Assembly (NCBI GenBank): GCA_002375465.1
Contig: DFLT01000015.1
Coordinates: 1 to 64,000 of the forward strand
Source: Alphaproteobacteria bacterium UBA3612
Lineage (GTDB): Bacteria > Pseudomonadota > Alphaproteobacteria > Sphingomonadales > Sphingomonadaceae
Direction: 5' to 3'
Length of the DNA stretch: 64,000 nt
The translations under genes and the position numbers were made by a program. The notes below the pieces were generated by a model. The model was not told the origin of the DNA and did not search any database. It saw only the letters and a program-made list of their open reading frames with translations. Of the stretch, positions 35,438 through 44,037 are shown one piece after another; the stretch's first letter is position 1, and every line of letters starts with the position of its first letter.

Positions 35438-35773
35438 TCAGACGCTTGCCTTGACGCCCTTGTCCCGCATGACCTCGGCCAGCTCGCCGGCCTCGTACAT
35501 TTCCAACATGATGTCGCTGCCGCCGACGAACTCTCCCTTGACGTAAAGTTGCGGGATAGTCGGCCAGTTGGAATAGCTTTTCACGCCGGACCGGATTTCG
35601 GGATCCTGCAGCACGTCGGTGGAGCCGAATTCGACACCCAGATGTTCCAATATCGCAACGGCGCGGCTGGAAAACCCGCATTGCGGGAACAGCGGTGTGC
35701 CCTTCATGAACAGGTGGACATCGTCGCCCTCGACGATGGTCTTGATGCGCTGATCGGCATTTGTGTCGGCCAT
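35438..35773 (-). CDS. grxD: Monothiol glutaredoxin, Grx4 type
   Basis: A 111-residue CGFS-type glutaredoxin. The signature Lys and active-site run KGTPLFPQCGFSSRA, WPTIPQLYVKGEFVGG and the final GGSDI glutathione-binding segment are complete. These proteins carry a shared [2Fe-2S] cluster with glutathione and pass it on, often together with BolA proteins. Here a BolA gene lies four bases upstream on the same strand, supporting joint function in iron-sulfur trafficking or iron sensing. Confidence 0.96.
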   Translation of the reverse strand: MADTNADQRIKTIVEGDDVHLFMKGTPLFPQCGFSSRAVAILEHLGVEFGSTDVLQDPEIRSGVKSYSNWPTIPQLYVKGEFVGGSDIMLEMYEAGELAEVMRDKGVKASV

Positions 35774-35777
35774 TGGC

Positions 35778-36011
35778 TTACTCCGGTATTTGTGTGGTCA
35801 GTTGCAGCGCATGCAGTTCGCCGCCCATGCGGCCGCCCAACGCGTCATAAACGAGCTGATGCTGCCTGACGCGGCTGAGGCCGGCGAAGGCGGGCGCCGT
35901 CACGGTGGCGGCATAATGGTCCCCGTCGCCGGCCAGATCGGTAATTTCCACCCGGGCACCGTCTATATTGTCGGTGATCAGGCGTTCGATATCTGCTGCG
36001 GCCATCGGCAT
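35778..36011 (-). CDS. BolA-family protein
   Basis: A 77-residue BolA/IbaG-like protein with the conserved DGDHYAATVTAPAFAGLSRV helix region and the H-Q-x-V-Y-x-A-L signature (RQHQLVYDALGG). The His is the candidate cluster ligand in Grx4-BolA heterodimers. Located four bases from both the glutaredoxin and the ATPase-inhibitor gene; the three are almost certainly one transcript. Start could be codon 1 or 3. Confidence 0.94.
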   Translation of the reverse strand: MPMAAADIERLITDNIDGARVEITDLAGDGDHYAATVTAPAFAGLSRVRQHQLVYDALGGRMGGELHALQLTTQIPE

Positions 36012-36015
36012 GGTA

Positions 36016-36342
36016 TTACACCTGTTCCATGAACTGCCGGCGCGCGATAACCATCTTGTCTTCCATGGCGCGGCGCACGTCGGCTTCGGTCACGTCGATG
36101 TCGTCATGTGCGGAAAGGTCGTTGTAAACCTTGCGAAACACGTCCTCGTCACCGACTTCCTCGAAATCCGCAGCGACGACCTCGCGGGCATAGCCTTCCC
36201 GCTCCTCGGGGGTCAGGCCGAGCTTTTCCGCAGCCCATTCGCCAAGCAGGCGATTCCGGCGCGCCGTCACCTTGAACTGAAGTTCCGCATCGCGCGCGAA
36301 CTTGTTCTCAAACGCTTTTTCGCGATCTTTCATGTCGGTCAT
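36016..36342 (-). CDS. F1-ATPase inhibitor, subunit zeta (DUF1476)
   Basis: A 108-residue, highly charged helical protein of the DUF1476 family. It starts with the conserved MKDREKAFENKFARDAEL segment, which in Paracoccus denitrificans inserts into F1-ATPase and blocks ATP hydrolysis as a functional counterpart of mitochondrial IF1. Family is restricted to alphaproteobacteria. Codon 4 (MKDRE) is an alternative start and may be the real one. First gene of the zeta-BolA-Grx4 series; no ATP synthase genes are in the window. Confidence 0.94.
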   Translation of the reverse strand: MTDMKDREKAFENKFARDAELQFKVTARRNRLLGEWAAEKLGLTPEEREGYAREVVAADFEEVGDEDVFRKVYNDLSAHDDIDVTEADVRRAMEDKMVIARRQFMEQV

Positions 36343-36563
36343 TGCTGGCGGCGGTCCCTTTTCATGCTGTCGTCCCGCCTAAATAGGAAGGCAGCCGCTC
36401 GCCTGCAAATAAAAGCCGGTGCAGCGACCGCACGTTAGACCACCGGTCTGCCCCTTTGTGGAGCGTTCATCTAGCGCGGTCGCAGCGAGCACGTTACATA
36501 GCGGTGATTCCCCCGCCCCGGCCCGCCGTCGCCGGGGCGTTCGTCTTTCAGAGGAGCCCGCCC

Positions 36564-37349
36564 ATGTCCCGCCGCCGCCAGATCTATGAGGGCAAGGCCA
36601 AGATTCTGTATGAAGGGCCGGAGCCGGGCACGCTGATCCAGTATTTCAAGGACGATGCCACCGCCTTCAACAATCAGAAGAAGGGGACGATCAACGGCAA
36701 GGGCGTCCTCAACAACCGGATTTCGGAGCATATCTTTACCCTGCTGGGGAATATCGGCATCCCGACGCACTTCATCCGCCGCCTGAACATGCGCGAACAG
36801 CTGGTGCGGCAGGTGGAGATCGTGCCGATCGAGGTCATTGTGCGGAACGTTGCGGCCGGTACCTTGTCGAAGCGGCTGGGGATCGAGGAGGGCACGCAGC
36901 TGCCCCGCACCATCCTGGAATATTGCTATAAGGACGATGCGCTGGGCGATCCGATGATCACCGACGAACATATCGCCTGTTTCGGCTGGGCCAGCCAGGA
37001 GGAGATGCACGAGATTTCCGACATGGCCATCCGCATCAACGATTTCATGTCGGGCATGTTCGCCGCGATCGGCATCAAGCTGGTGGATTTCAAGCTGGAG
37101 TTCGGCCGCGTCTGGGAGAATGATTTCGCCCGCATCCTGCTGGCGGATGAGATCAGCCCCGATGGCTGTCGCCTGTGGGACATGAAATCGAACGAGAAGC
37201 TGGACAAGGACCGGTTCCGCCGCGACCTGGGCGGCGAAGTCGAAGCCTATCAGGAGGTTGCGCGCCGACTGGGACTGCTGCCCGAGGATGGCAGCGGCGA
37301 AAAGGTCGCCGATCTGGCCGAAGCGCGCAAGGCACGCGGCAAGGAATAA
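36564..37349 (+). CDS. purC: Phosphoribosylaminoimidazole-succinocarboxamide synthase
   Basis: A 261-residue SAICAR synthetase, the ATP-dependent step joining aspartate to CAIR in purine synthesis. Motifs: RRQIYEGKAKILYEG at the N-terminus, the FNNQKKGTINGKG substrate segment, VEVIVRNVAAGT and DFKLEFGR. Start at ATG 36564, with GAGGAG seven bases upstream; 36 upstream in-frame residues are not family-like. The gene is alone; purS, purQ and purL are not adjacent as they often are in relatives. Confidence 0.96.
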   Translation: MSRRRQIYEGKAKILYEGPEPGTLIQYFKDDATAFNNQKKGTINGKGVLNNRISEHIFTLLGNIGIPTHFIRRLNMREQLVRQVEIVPIEVIVRNVAAGTLSKRLGIEEGTQLPRTILEYCYKDDALGDPMITDEHIACFGWASQEEMHEISDMAIRINDFMSGMFAAIGIKLVDFKLEFGRVWENDFARILLADEISPDGCRLWDMKSNEKLDKDRFRRDLGGEVEAYQEVARRLGLLPEDGSGEKVADLAEARKARGKE

Positions 37350-37388
37350 GGGCTGAGCAGCCCCCTTGGGGCAAACAAGCCGCAACCC

Positions 37389-37429
37389 AAAGATCGTCAT
37401 CCCCGCTCGCGCGGGAATGACGATCCTTT
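37389..37429. terminator. Palindromic repeat acting as likely bidirectional terminator
   Basis: GATCGTCATCCCCGC (37392-37406), TCGC loop, GCGGGAATGACGATC (37411-37425): 14 of 15 pairs, flanked by AAA and TTT so both strands end the stem in U. It lies between the convergent purC and LppC-like genes and shares its core with the element at 24475-24566. Confidence 0.7.
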
Positions 37430-37483
37430 GAATCCGCTGTTTAGGGAAAACATTCGTTCGGCGAAGGCCGAAAAAGCGGCCCT

Positions 37484-38797
37484 CTAATTCACCAGCATCG
37501 ATACGCGTGGCGCCTGGAAAACGCGGGGCGCCGGGGAGACGATTTTCGTCCCGCTTCCCGTCACCTCCTGCACCTCCAGCCCGCGCTGGGCGACGCCGTT
37601 CGACCCGAACCGGAAAATGCCGTCCATTCCGGCAAAGCCGTCGGGGTCGGTAAGCGTGCGGGCCGGAAAATCGCCGCCGACGGGCCATTGTTCCGCCTGG
37701 CCATTCGCGATCAGCACGGCATCATAGGCCATGCTGGAAAGGCGCGAGGGCGCACCACCGAATTTCTGGCGATAACGCGCGGCGAACTTGTCGAACTGGG
37801 CGTCGGGAACGCTGGCGAACCAGCTTCCGTGCAGGCCGCGGGCGGAGCGGAGCCGGTCCTCTGCATTCCATAATTCCGTGCCGAGATAGCGTACCCGGTC
37901 GGCGCCGGCGCCATAACGCTGCAGGCTTTGCAGGAATTCGGAGGCGATGGTGCCGGAATCGGCAATCAGCAGGGACTGGAAACTGACGGGTGCCAAGCGC
38001 TCCTCTACGGGGGCCACGGTTCCGTCGGCGCGGACAGTGCCGCCCTGTGCGGCGCGTGCCGTGCGTGCCTCGTAATCGGTAAGGCGGCGGACGCTGGCGG
38101 GCAGTTTCGACCGCTGACGCTCATAGGTTTCGATGCCGGTCACGCGGCCGCCGGCACCCCGCACGGACGACAGAAATGCGTCGCTGGCGCGGTTGCCATA
38201 GGTGCCGTTGGGCACAAGCGCGGCGAAACGCTCTATGCCGCGGCCGCGGGCGAAGGCAACCACCCGCTGGATCGACTGCGATGGCTGGAAGCCCATAACG
38301 TAAACGCCATTGCCGGCGATGGTGGCATCGTTCGAGAAGCTGATGATCGGGATGTTCCGGGAGCGGGCATAGCCGGAAATGGCACGCACGTTTTCGGCGA
38401 GCAAAGGACCGAGGAAGATGCGGGCGCCATCCGCGACCGCGCGTTCGGCGGCGCGTTCCGGGCCGTTGACGGCGGTGTCATAGGTCTGCAGCTTTATATT
38501 GCCGCCGCCCAGATCCTGCAGCGCCATATTGGCGGCATTGGCGAGCGAACGACCCACGCGCGCGCGGGGCCCGGTCAGCGGCAGCAGCAGGGCCGCACGG
38601 TTCTGGATCACCGGCGCATCCGCCACGTCGACGACCGGGGGCGGCGCCTCGGCCTCTGGCGGTGCGTCGACGGCAATCGTGGTATCTTCTTCGGCGCGCA
38701 TCGACTGGCACCCGCTGGTGACAACCAGAGCGGCGGCGGCAAGCGCGAGGCCACCTCCCCGCAAAGTACGCTTCAAACTGGTAAGAACTGAAAACAT
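37484..38797 (-). CDS. LppC/LpoA-like lipoprotein, penicillin-binding protein activator
   Basis: A 437-residue lipoprotein: signal peptide with lipobox VVTSGC, a proline-rich linker, then a type I periplasmic-binding-fold domain beginning AALLLPLTGPRARVGRSLANAA. This matches the family of the peptidoglycan synthase activator LpoA C-domain and Leu/Ile/Val-binding proteins. It likely sits on the outer membrane and stimulates cell-wall synthases, but ligand binding is also possible. Start at the ATG ending at 38797; a further ATG at 38809 adds MGYA. It is divergent from rsmI with a 16-bp gap, the order seen for lpoA-rsmI in other proteobacteria. Confidence 0.88.
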   Translation of the reverse strand: MFSVLTSLKRTLRGGGLALAAAALVVTSGCQSMRAEEDTTIAVDAPPEAEAPPPVVDVADAPVIQNRAALLLPLTGPRARVGRSLANAANMALQDLGGGNIKLQTYDTAVNGPERAAERAVADGARIFLGPLLAENVRAISGYARSRNIPIISFSNDATIAGNGVYVMGFQPSQSIQRVVAFARGRGIERFAALVPNGTYGNRASDAFLSSVRGAGGRVTGIETYERQRSKLPASVRRLTDYEARTARAAQGGTVRADGTVAPVEERLAPVSFQSLLIADSGTIASEFLQSLQRYGAGADRVRYLGTELWNAEDRLRSARGLHGSWFASVPDAQFDKFAARYRQKFGGAPSRLSSMAYDAVLIANGQAEQWPVGGDFPARTLTDPDGFAGMDGIFRFGSNGVAQRGLEVQEVTGSGTKIVSPAPRVFQAPRVSMLVN

Positions 38798-38813
38798 CGC
38801 GTAGCCCAATCAC

Positions 38814-39653
38814 ATGACGGCAGAATCGCTCCCCCCGGGAATCTATATCGTCGCTACACCAATCGGCAACCTGAAGGACCTGTCATTTCGCGCCGCCAAC
38901 ATCCTGTGCCGCGCAAATGCCATTGCCGCAGAGGATACGCGGATCACCGGTAAGCTGTTGAAGCATATAGACTCAACAGTGCCGATGATTCGATATCACG
39001 AGCATAATGCACGCGATATGCGGCCAAAGATACTGCAACGCGCGGTGGAAGAGGCAATCGCACTGGTCACGGATGCGGGCACGCCCCTGATTTCCGACCC
39101 CGGTTACAAGCTGATTGCGGAGGCGCGCCGCGCTGGTGTTGCGGTCACCAGCATCCCCGGGCCGAGCGCGGTGATCACGGGGCTGACGCTGGCTGCGCTG
39201 CCCACCGACAGGTTCCTGTTCGCCGGATTTGCCCCGCCGAAGGAAAAGGCGCTGCGCGACACGCTGGCGGAGCTGGGCGGCGTGCGCGCGACGCTGGTTT
39301 TCTATGAAACGGGGCCGCGCCTCTCGCGCTTTTTGGCTGTCGCGGCGGATACGCTCGGCGGGCGCGATGCGGCGGTGACGCGGGAGCTGACCAAGCTGCA
39401 TGAGGAGGTTCGCACCGGCACATTGCCCGATCTTGCCGCGCATTATGAGGCGGCGGGACCGCCCAAGGGCGAGATTGTCGTGGTCATCGGCCCACCGCTC
39501 GAGACCGAACCAGACGAGGCGGATCTGGACGAAGCGCTGATCGCCGCGCTGGAGGGGGCATCGCTGAAGATGGCGGTGAAGGAAGTCGCCCTGGCGCTCG
39601 GCCTGCCGCGCGGGACGGTCTATGCGCGCGCCCTGGAACTGAAGGACAAGTGA
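38814..39653 (+). CDS. rsmI: 16S rRNA (cytidine-1402 2'-O) methyltransferase
   Basis: A 279-residue tetrapyrrole-methylase-fold enzyme that methylates C1402 of 16S rRNA. Signature segments: IYIVATPIGNLKDLSFRA, AEDTRITGKLL, VTDAGTPLISDPGYKL and GPSAVITGLTLAALPTDRF. The gene is divergent from the LppC-like lipoprotein and overlaps yraN by four bases, the conserved order. Confidence 0.96.
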   Translation: MTAESLPPGIYIVATPIGNLKDLSFRAANILCRANAIAAEDTRITGKLLKHIDSTVPMIRYHEHNARDMRPKILQRAVEEAIALVTDAGTPLISDPGYKLIAEARRAGVAVTSIPGPSAVITGLTLAALPTDRFLFAGFAPPKEKALRDTLAELGGVRATLVFYETGPRLSRFLAVAADTLGGRDAAVTRELTKLHEEVRTGTLPDLAAHYEAAGPPKGEIVVVIGPPLETEPDEADLDEALIAALEGASLKMAVKEVALALGLPRGTVYARALELKDK

Positions 39654-39997
39654 GGTCCAGACAGGCGGCGGAGGCGCGGGGTCGCCGCGCGGAAGCCGTG
39701 GCCGCCTGGTTCCTGCGCCTGAAGGGCTATGGCATCATCGACCGGCGTGTACGCGTGCGCGGCGGCGAGATCGACATCGTGGCGCGGCGGGGACGCACCA
39801 TCGTTTTCGTTGAGGTAAAGGCGCGTGCGGACGCCGTTTCGGGCGACGCCGCGCTGGGGCCGGGGCGCCTGTCGCGGGTGCATGCCGCCGCCGCGCAATT
39901 GTGGCCGCGCTATGCGGGCAGCGCCGATGGATACCGCGTCGATGCCGTCGCGATCCTGCCGCGCCGATGGCCCGTGCACCTGAAAGGGCTGGACTAA
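39650..39997 (+). CDS. YraN family (UPF0102) endonuclease-like protein
   Basis: A 115-residue UPF0102 protein with a nuclease-fold core: GGEIDIVARRGRTIVFVEVKAR supplies the E-x-D...E-x-K set of PD-(D/E)xK enzymes. The biochemical role is unsettled; genomic links are with Holliday-junction and rRNA processing genes. It starts with GTG overlapping the rsmI stop, so it is translationally coupled. Confidence 0.93.
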   Translation: MRSRQAAEARGRRAEAVAAWFLRLKGYGIIDRRVRVRGGEIDIVARRGRTIVFVEVKARADAVSGDAALGPGRLSRVHAAAAQLWPRYAGSADGYRVDAVAILPRRWPVHLKGLD

Positions 39998-40057
39998 GCA
40001 GGGGGAAGGCGGGAACAAGCGCCGCATCCGTTTTCAGATATGGTCAGGACCCGCACC

Positions 40058-41005
40058 ATGCCGCTTTCCGTTGCCGTTCAGATGGACCCCATCGAATCCG
40101 TGAAGCTGGGGGGCGATTCCACCTTTGCGCTGATGGTGGGGGCCCAGGCGCGCGGACATCGCCTGTGGCATTATCCCGTCGAAAGCCTTGCGTGGAACGA
40201 GGGGCGTGTCACCGCCACCGCGCGCCCCGTCGAAGTGCGTTACGAGGAGGGCAATCATTTTACGGCGGGGGAGGCGCGCACCGTCGATTTGGGCAGCGAC
40301 ATGGACGTGGTGCTGATGCGGCAGGACCCGCCCTTTGACATTGGCTACATCACGGCGACGCACATTCTGGAAATGCTGAAGGGCAAGACGCTGGTCGTCA
40401 ACGATCCGGTGGAGGTACGCAATGCGCCGGAAAAGCTGTTCGTTCTAAACTATCGCGACCTGATGCCGGCCACGATGATCACGCGAAATCTGGATCAGGT
40501 CAGGCAGTTTCGCGACAAATATGGCGCCGTGGTTCTGAAGCCGCTGCACGGCAAGGGCGGCGAGGCGGTGTTCAAGATGGATGGCGGCGACGGCAATCTG
40601 GGCGCGCTGGTCGAACTGTTCGGGGAAATCTTTGAAGAGCCGTTTATCGCGCAGCAATTCCTGCCGGACGTATCGGAAGGGGACAAGCGCATCATTCTGG
40701 TCGATGGCGAGCCGACCGGAGCGGTCAATCGCCTGCCGAAAAAGGGGGAGATCCGCTCCAACTTCGCTGCGGGCGGGTCGGGGGCGGCAGCCGAGCTGAC
40801 GGACCGGGAGCGGGAGATTTGCGCCCGCATCGGCCCGGATCTAAAGGCCCGCGGCCTGATCTTTGTCGGCATTGATGTCATCGGCGGCAAGCTGACGGAA
40901 ATCAACGTCACCAGCCCGACGGGGATCGTCGCCATCGATCGATTTAACGGGACGGACACGCCCGCTTTGGTCTGGGATGCGATCGAGGCGCGGCTGCGCA
41001 AGTGA
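40058..41005 (+). CDS. gshB: Glutathione synthetase
   Basis: A 315-residue ATP-grasp enzyme joining gamma-glutamylcysteine and glycine. Motifs: VAVQMDPIESVKLGGDSTFA at the N-terminus, LMRQDPPFDIGYITATHIL, the ATP-grasp lysines and loop in VLKPLHGKGGEAVF, and EINVTSPTGIVAIDRFNG at the end. I prefer ATG 40058 (AGGA upstream) over ATG 40040, which lacks a ribosome site. It follows yraN by 60 bp and probably belongs to the rsmI-yraN unit. Confidence 0.96.
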   Translation: MPLSVAVQMDPIESVKLGGDSTFALMVGAQARGHRLWHYPVESLAWNEGRVTATARPVEVRYEEGNHFTAGEARTVDLGSDMDVVLMRQDPPFDIGYITATHILEMLKGKTLVVNDPVEVRNAPEKLFVLNYRDLMPATMITRNLDQVRQFRDKYGAVVLKPLHGKGGEAVFKMDGGDGNLGALVELFGEIFEEPFIAQQFLPDVSEGDKRIILVDGEPTGAVNRLPKKGEIRSNFAAGGSGAAAELTDREREICARIGPDLKARGLIFVGIDVIGGKLTEINVTSPTGIVAIDRFNGTDTPALVWDAIEARLRK

Positions 41006-41061
41006 TGGGCGGCTGCGGGCGCTCTCGCCGCTGAACCGCCCTCAAGCCCGCGGGAACCTGC

Positions 41062-41943
41062 CTAGGCAGCCTTCGCCTTTGCCTCGGCATATTCCTGTGT
41101 GCCGACGGTCAATACTTCATCCTCCGGCAGGATGGTGGTGACGGGCAGGTCGTCCAGCGCCTCCAGCTCCGCGTAAAGAGGAGCGAAGTCGGCATCGCTG
41201 GTGCGGCGCAGCAGATCCTCGAAACTGTCGATGACGAAATAGGTCTGCTGATAATCGTCGATGCGATATTCCGTTCGCATGACGCGTTGCAGTTGCAGCT
41301 TGATGCGGTTCGGGCTGTCGCTGTCGATGGCGAATTTGCTTTCTCCATGGCTGGACACGATGCCCGCGCCATAGATTTTCAGCTCGTCATTTTCACGGAT
41401 CAGGCCGAATTCCACCGTGTACCAGTAAAGGCGCGCAAGTTTGTGAATGGCACCGAATTCCAGGCTGCGCAGGCCGCCCTGTCCATAGGCCTGCATGTAA
41501 TCGCCGAAGATCGGATTGGCGAGCAGGGGGACATGCCCGAACACGTCATGGAAAACGTCCGGTTCCTGCAGATAGTCGAGCTGGTCCGCGCGGCGAATGA
41601 AATTGCCTGCGGGGAAGCGCCGGTTAGCGAGGTGGTCGAAGAAAACATCATCCGGGATAAGGCCGGGGACGGCCACGACCTGCCAGCCGGTCGCCTTGGT
41701 CAATTTTTCGGACAATTCCTCAAAATTCGGGATACCCGGACGAGAAAGGTGCAGAACGTCCAGCCCCTCCAGAAAGGCGTCGGCCGCGCGGCCGGGCAGC
41801 TGTTTTGACTGCCGTTCGAACAAGGTGTCCCAGACACCATGCTCTTCTGCAGTGAAATGATCCCAATCCTGGGGTACAGTCCAGTCGTCGGCTGCGTTTT
41901 CGGGGCGGGTGAGAGTCGGTGAACCTGTAGCCATGTCAGGCAT
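41062..41943 (-). CDS. phhA: Phenylalanine-4-hydroxylase
   Basis: A 293-residue bacterial aromatic amino acid hydroxylase converting phenylalanine to tyrosine with tetrahydropterin and O2. The iron facial triad is His132 and His137 (DVFHDVFGHVPLL) and Glu178 (YWYTVEFGL). It is the short, monodomain form lacking the regulatory ACT domain. ATG at residue 4 is an alternative start. Divergent from dps; a short palindrome lies 20 bp upstream. Probable role: tyrosine supply and phenylalanine breakdown. Confidence 0.96.
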   Translation of the reverse strand: MPDMATGSPTLTRPENAADDWTVPQDWDHFTAEEHGVWDTLFERQSKQLPGRAADAFLEGLDVLHLSRPGIPNFEELSEKLTKATGWQVVAVPGLIPDDVFFDHLANRRFPAGNFIRRADQLDYLQEPDVFHDVFGHVPLLANPIFGDYMQAYGQGGLRSLEFGAIHKLARLYWYTVEFGLIRENDELKIYGAGIVSSHGESKFAIDSDSPNRIKLQLQRVMRTEYRIDDYQQTYFVIDSFEDLLRRTSDADFAPLYAELEALDDLPVTTILPEDEVLTVGTQEYAEAKAKAA

Positions 41944-41963
41944 TGTAGCGTATTTTTGAAAAG

Positions 41964-41977
41964 GTTTCGAGTGAAAC
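41964..41977. promoter_or_regulatory. Palindrome upstream of phhA
   Basis: GTTTC-GAGT-GAAAC, 20 bp upstream of the phhA start in the gap shared with dps. Candidate regulator site; no assigned protein, and short palindromes can be chance. Confidence 0.3.
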
Positions 41978-42023
41978 TTTCCGTTGTTCGGAAATCGCGA
42001 TCACACTGAGCAAAAATGTCACG

Positions 42024-42048
42024 GGAACGCGGGAACGCATCCCCCGTT
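42024..42048 (+). promoter_or_regulatory. EcfG-type general stress promoter of dps
   Basis: GGAAC (42024-42028), 16-base spacer, CGTT (42045-42048): an exact match to the alphaproteobacterial EcfG consensus, ending 35 bp before the dps ATG. Confidence 0.78.
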
Positions 42049-42083
42049 GTGTAACCGAGATAGAAAAAACAGGAGACCACGAA

Positions 42084-42560
42084 ATGTCCACCACACCACA
42101 TATCGGAATCAACAAGGCGGGCCGTGCAAAGGTCGGCAAGGAACTTGGCAAGGTACTGGCCGACAGCTATTCGCTGTATCTGAAGACGCATAATTATCAT
42201 TGGAACGTGAAGGGGCCGCACTTCCATTCGCTGCATACCCTGTTCGAGGAGCAGTATACGGAGCTGGCGACGGCCGTCGACGATCTGGCGGAACGTATCC
42301 GTGCACTGGGCGAGATGGCGCCGGGCAGCTATCGTCAGTTCAGCAAGCTGACGAAGATCGAGGAAGCGCCAGACACGCCGCCAGAGGCGCTGGAAATGGC
42401 CGAGCAGCTGGCGCAGGGTCACGAGGCCGTCGCGGGAACCTGCCGCGAACTGATCCCCATCGCCGAAGAGGTCGAGGACGAAGTGACCGTCGACATGATG
42501 ATCGGCCGCATGACCGTGCATGACAAGGCCGCGTGGATGCTGCGCAGCCTGGCGGCGTAG
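42084..42560 (+). CDS. dps: Dps-family ferritin-like DNA protection protein
   Basis: A 158-residue Dps/ferritin-like protein that oxidises and stores iron and shields DNA under stress. The inter-subunit ferroxidase residues are in THNYHWNVKGPHFHSLH and FEEQYTELATAVDDLAERI. Ribosome site AGGAG precedes the ATG. An exact EcfG promoter lies upstream and a perfect-stem terminator downstream, so it is a single-gene stress unit. Confidence 0.96.
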   Translation: MSTTPHIGINKAGRAKVGKELGKVLADSYSLYLKTHNYHWNVKGPHFHSLHTLFEEQYTELATAVDDLAERIRALGEMAPGSYRQFSKLTKIEEAPDTPPEALEMAEQLAQGHEAVAGTCRELIPIAEEVEDEVTVDMMIGRMTVHDKAAWMLRSLAA

Positions 42561-42588
42561 GCAGTCGCACCATAGTCGGTGACATGAC

Positions 42589-42621
42589 GCGCGGGATCGC
42601 AGGTCGATCCCGCGCTTTTTT
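42589..42621 (+). terminator. Strong terminator after dps
   Basis: Perfect 11-bp stem GCGCGGGATCG / CGATCCCGCGC with a five-base loop, followed by six T. Confidence 0.93.
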
Positions 42622-42766
42622 GCGTCTGCCCCTTGGCCCCGACTGCGCCCGGGAGACTTGGTCCCTATCTGAATCGGCGAGTTTTCAAGGGCGCGGGCCG
42701 GTGCGAAAGATGCATTGGGCAATCCCGTATGCCGCCTGGCCCATTTGCGCCCGAGGAGATCAGATC

Positions 42767-43975
42767 ATGGACCTGTCCTTTAGTCCCGAAGAAGAAGCCT
42801 TTCGTGAGGAAGTGCGCAGCTTCATTGACGAAAACTATCCCGAGGAGCTGAAGAATCTTGCCGGACGCGAGGATCTGGACAAGGCGGACATGCTGAAATG
42901 GCATCAGATATTGGGCGAGAAGGGCTGGTCCGTGCCCGCCTGGCCGACGGAATATGGCGGCCCCGGCTGGACCTCTACGCAGCGCTATATCTGGTCGGAG
43001 GAATCGGCGAAGGCCGAAACCATTCCGCCCTTGCCCTTTGGCGTGTCGATGGTGGGGCCGGTCATCTATACCTTTGGGACGGCGGAGCAGAAGGAACGCT
43101 TCCTGCCCGGCATACGCAACGGCACGACCTGGTGGTGCCAGGGCTATTCGGAGCCGGGGGCCGGGTCCGACCTCGCCAGCCTGAAGACGAAGGCGGAGCG
43201 GGTCACGGGCGACGACGGCCAGGACTATTATGTGGTCAACGGTCAGAAAACGTGGACCACCCTGGCGCAATATGCCGATTGGGGCTTTTTCCTGGTGCGA
43301 ACCGATCCCGACGCGGCAAAGCCGCAGCAGGGCATTTCCTTCCTGCTGATCGACATGAAGTCGCCGGGCGTTTCGGTGCGGCCGATCATCACGCTGGGCG
43401 GCGAGCATGAGGTGAACGAAGTCTGGCTGGACAATGTGAAGGTGCCCGTCGACCAGCGCATCCACAATGAAAATGAGGGCTGGACCTGCGCCAAGTTCCT
43501 GCTGGCGCACGAGCGGTCCGGCATTGCCGGCGTCGCGCGTTCCAAGCGCGGCATCGAAAAGCTGAAGGAAATGGCGATGGCGGAACTGGATGAGGGCCAG
43601 CCGCTGCTGCACAATCCCTTCTTCAAGCGTAAGGTCGCGGAGCTGGAAATCGACCTGGCCGCGCTGGAATATACCGAATTGCGGACCCTGGCGGGAGAGG
43701 CGGCAGGACGCGGGCCGGGGCCGGAAAGCTCTATCCTGAAGATCAAGGGAACGGAGATCCAGCAGCGCATCACGGAGCTGGTTCTGGAGGCGGCGGGCCA
43801 TTACGGCGCGCCCTATTTCCGCGGATATGGCGAAGGCGGCAATGAATTCGCCATCGGCCCCGAACATGCGCAGCGGGCGGCGCCAACCTATTTCAACACG
43901 CGCAAGACGTCCATTTACGGCGGGTCCAACGAGATTCAGCGCGGCATTATCGCGAAAATGGTGCTGGGCCTGTAA
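42767..43975 (+). CDS. Acyl-CoA dehydrogenase family protein
   Basis: A 402-residue FAD flavoprotein of the acyl-CoA dehydrogenase superfamily. The N-terminal helical domain starts SFSPEEEAFREEVRSF, the FAD/substrate strand is WWCQGYSEPGAGSDLASL, and the C-terminal YGGSNEIQRGIIAKMVLG is typical. The classic catalytic Glu of the YEG motif is replaced by Gly, as in FadE-type subfamilies with a relocated base, so chain length and substrate (fatty acid, steroid side chain, other) remain open. Start ATG 42767 has GAGGAG upstream. Not obviously co-transcribed with dps, which has its own terminator. Confidence 0.92.
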   Translation: MDLSFSPEEEAFREEVRSFIDENYPEELKNLAGREDLDKADMLKWHQILGEKGWSVPAWPTEYGGPGWTSTQRYIWSEESAKAETIPPLPFGVSMVGPVIYTFGTAEQKERFLPGIRNGTTWWCQGYSEPGAGSDLASLKTKAERVTGDDGQDYYVVNGQKTWTTLAQYADWGFFLVRTDPDAAKPQQGISFLLIDMKSPGVSVRPIITLGGEHEVNEVWLDNVKVPVDQRIHNENEGWTCAKFLLAHERSGIAGVARSKRGIEKLKEMAMAELDEGQPLLHNPFFKRKVAELEIDLAALEYTELRTLAGEAAGRGPGPESSILKIKGTEIQQRITELVLEAAGHYGAPYFRGYGEGGNEFAIGPEHAQRAAPTYFNTRKTSIYGGSNEIQRGIIAKMVLGL

Positions 43976-44037
43976 GGGGAGCCTGCGCACTGCCGCCGGG
44001 GCGGGAGTGCGGATAGCCATTGACGGGGTAGAATTGC

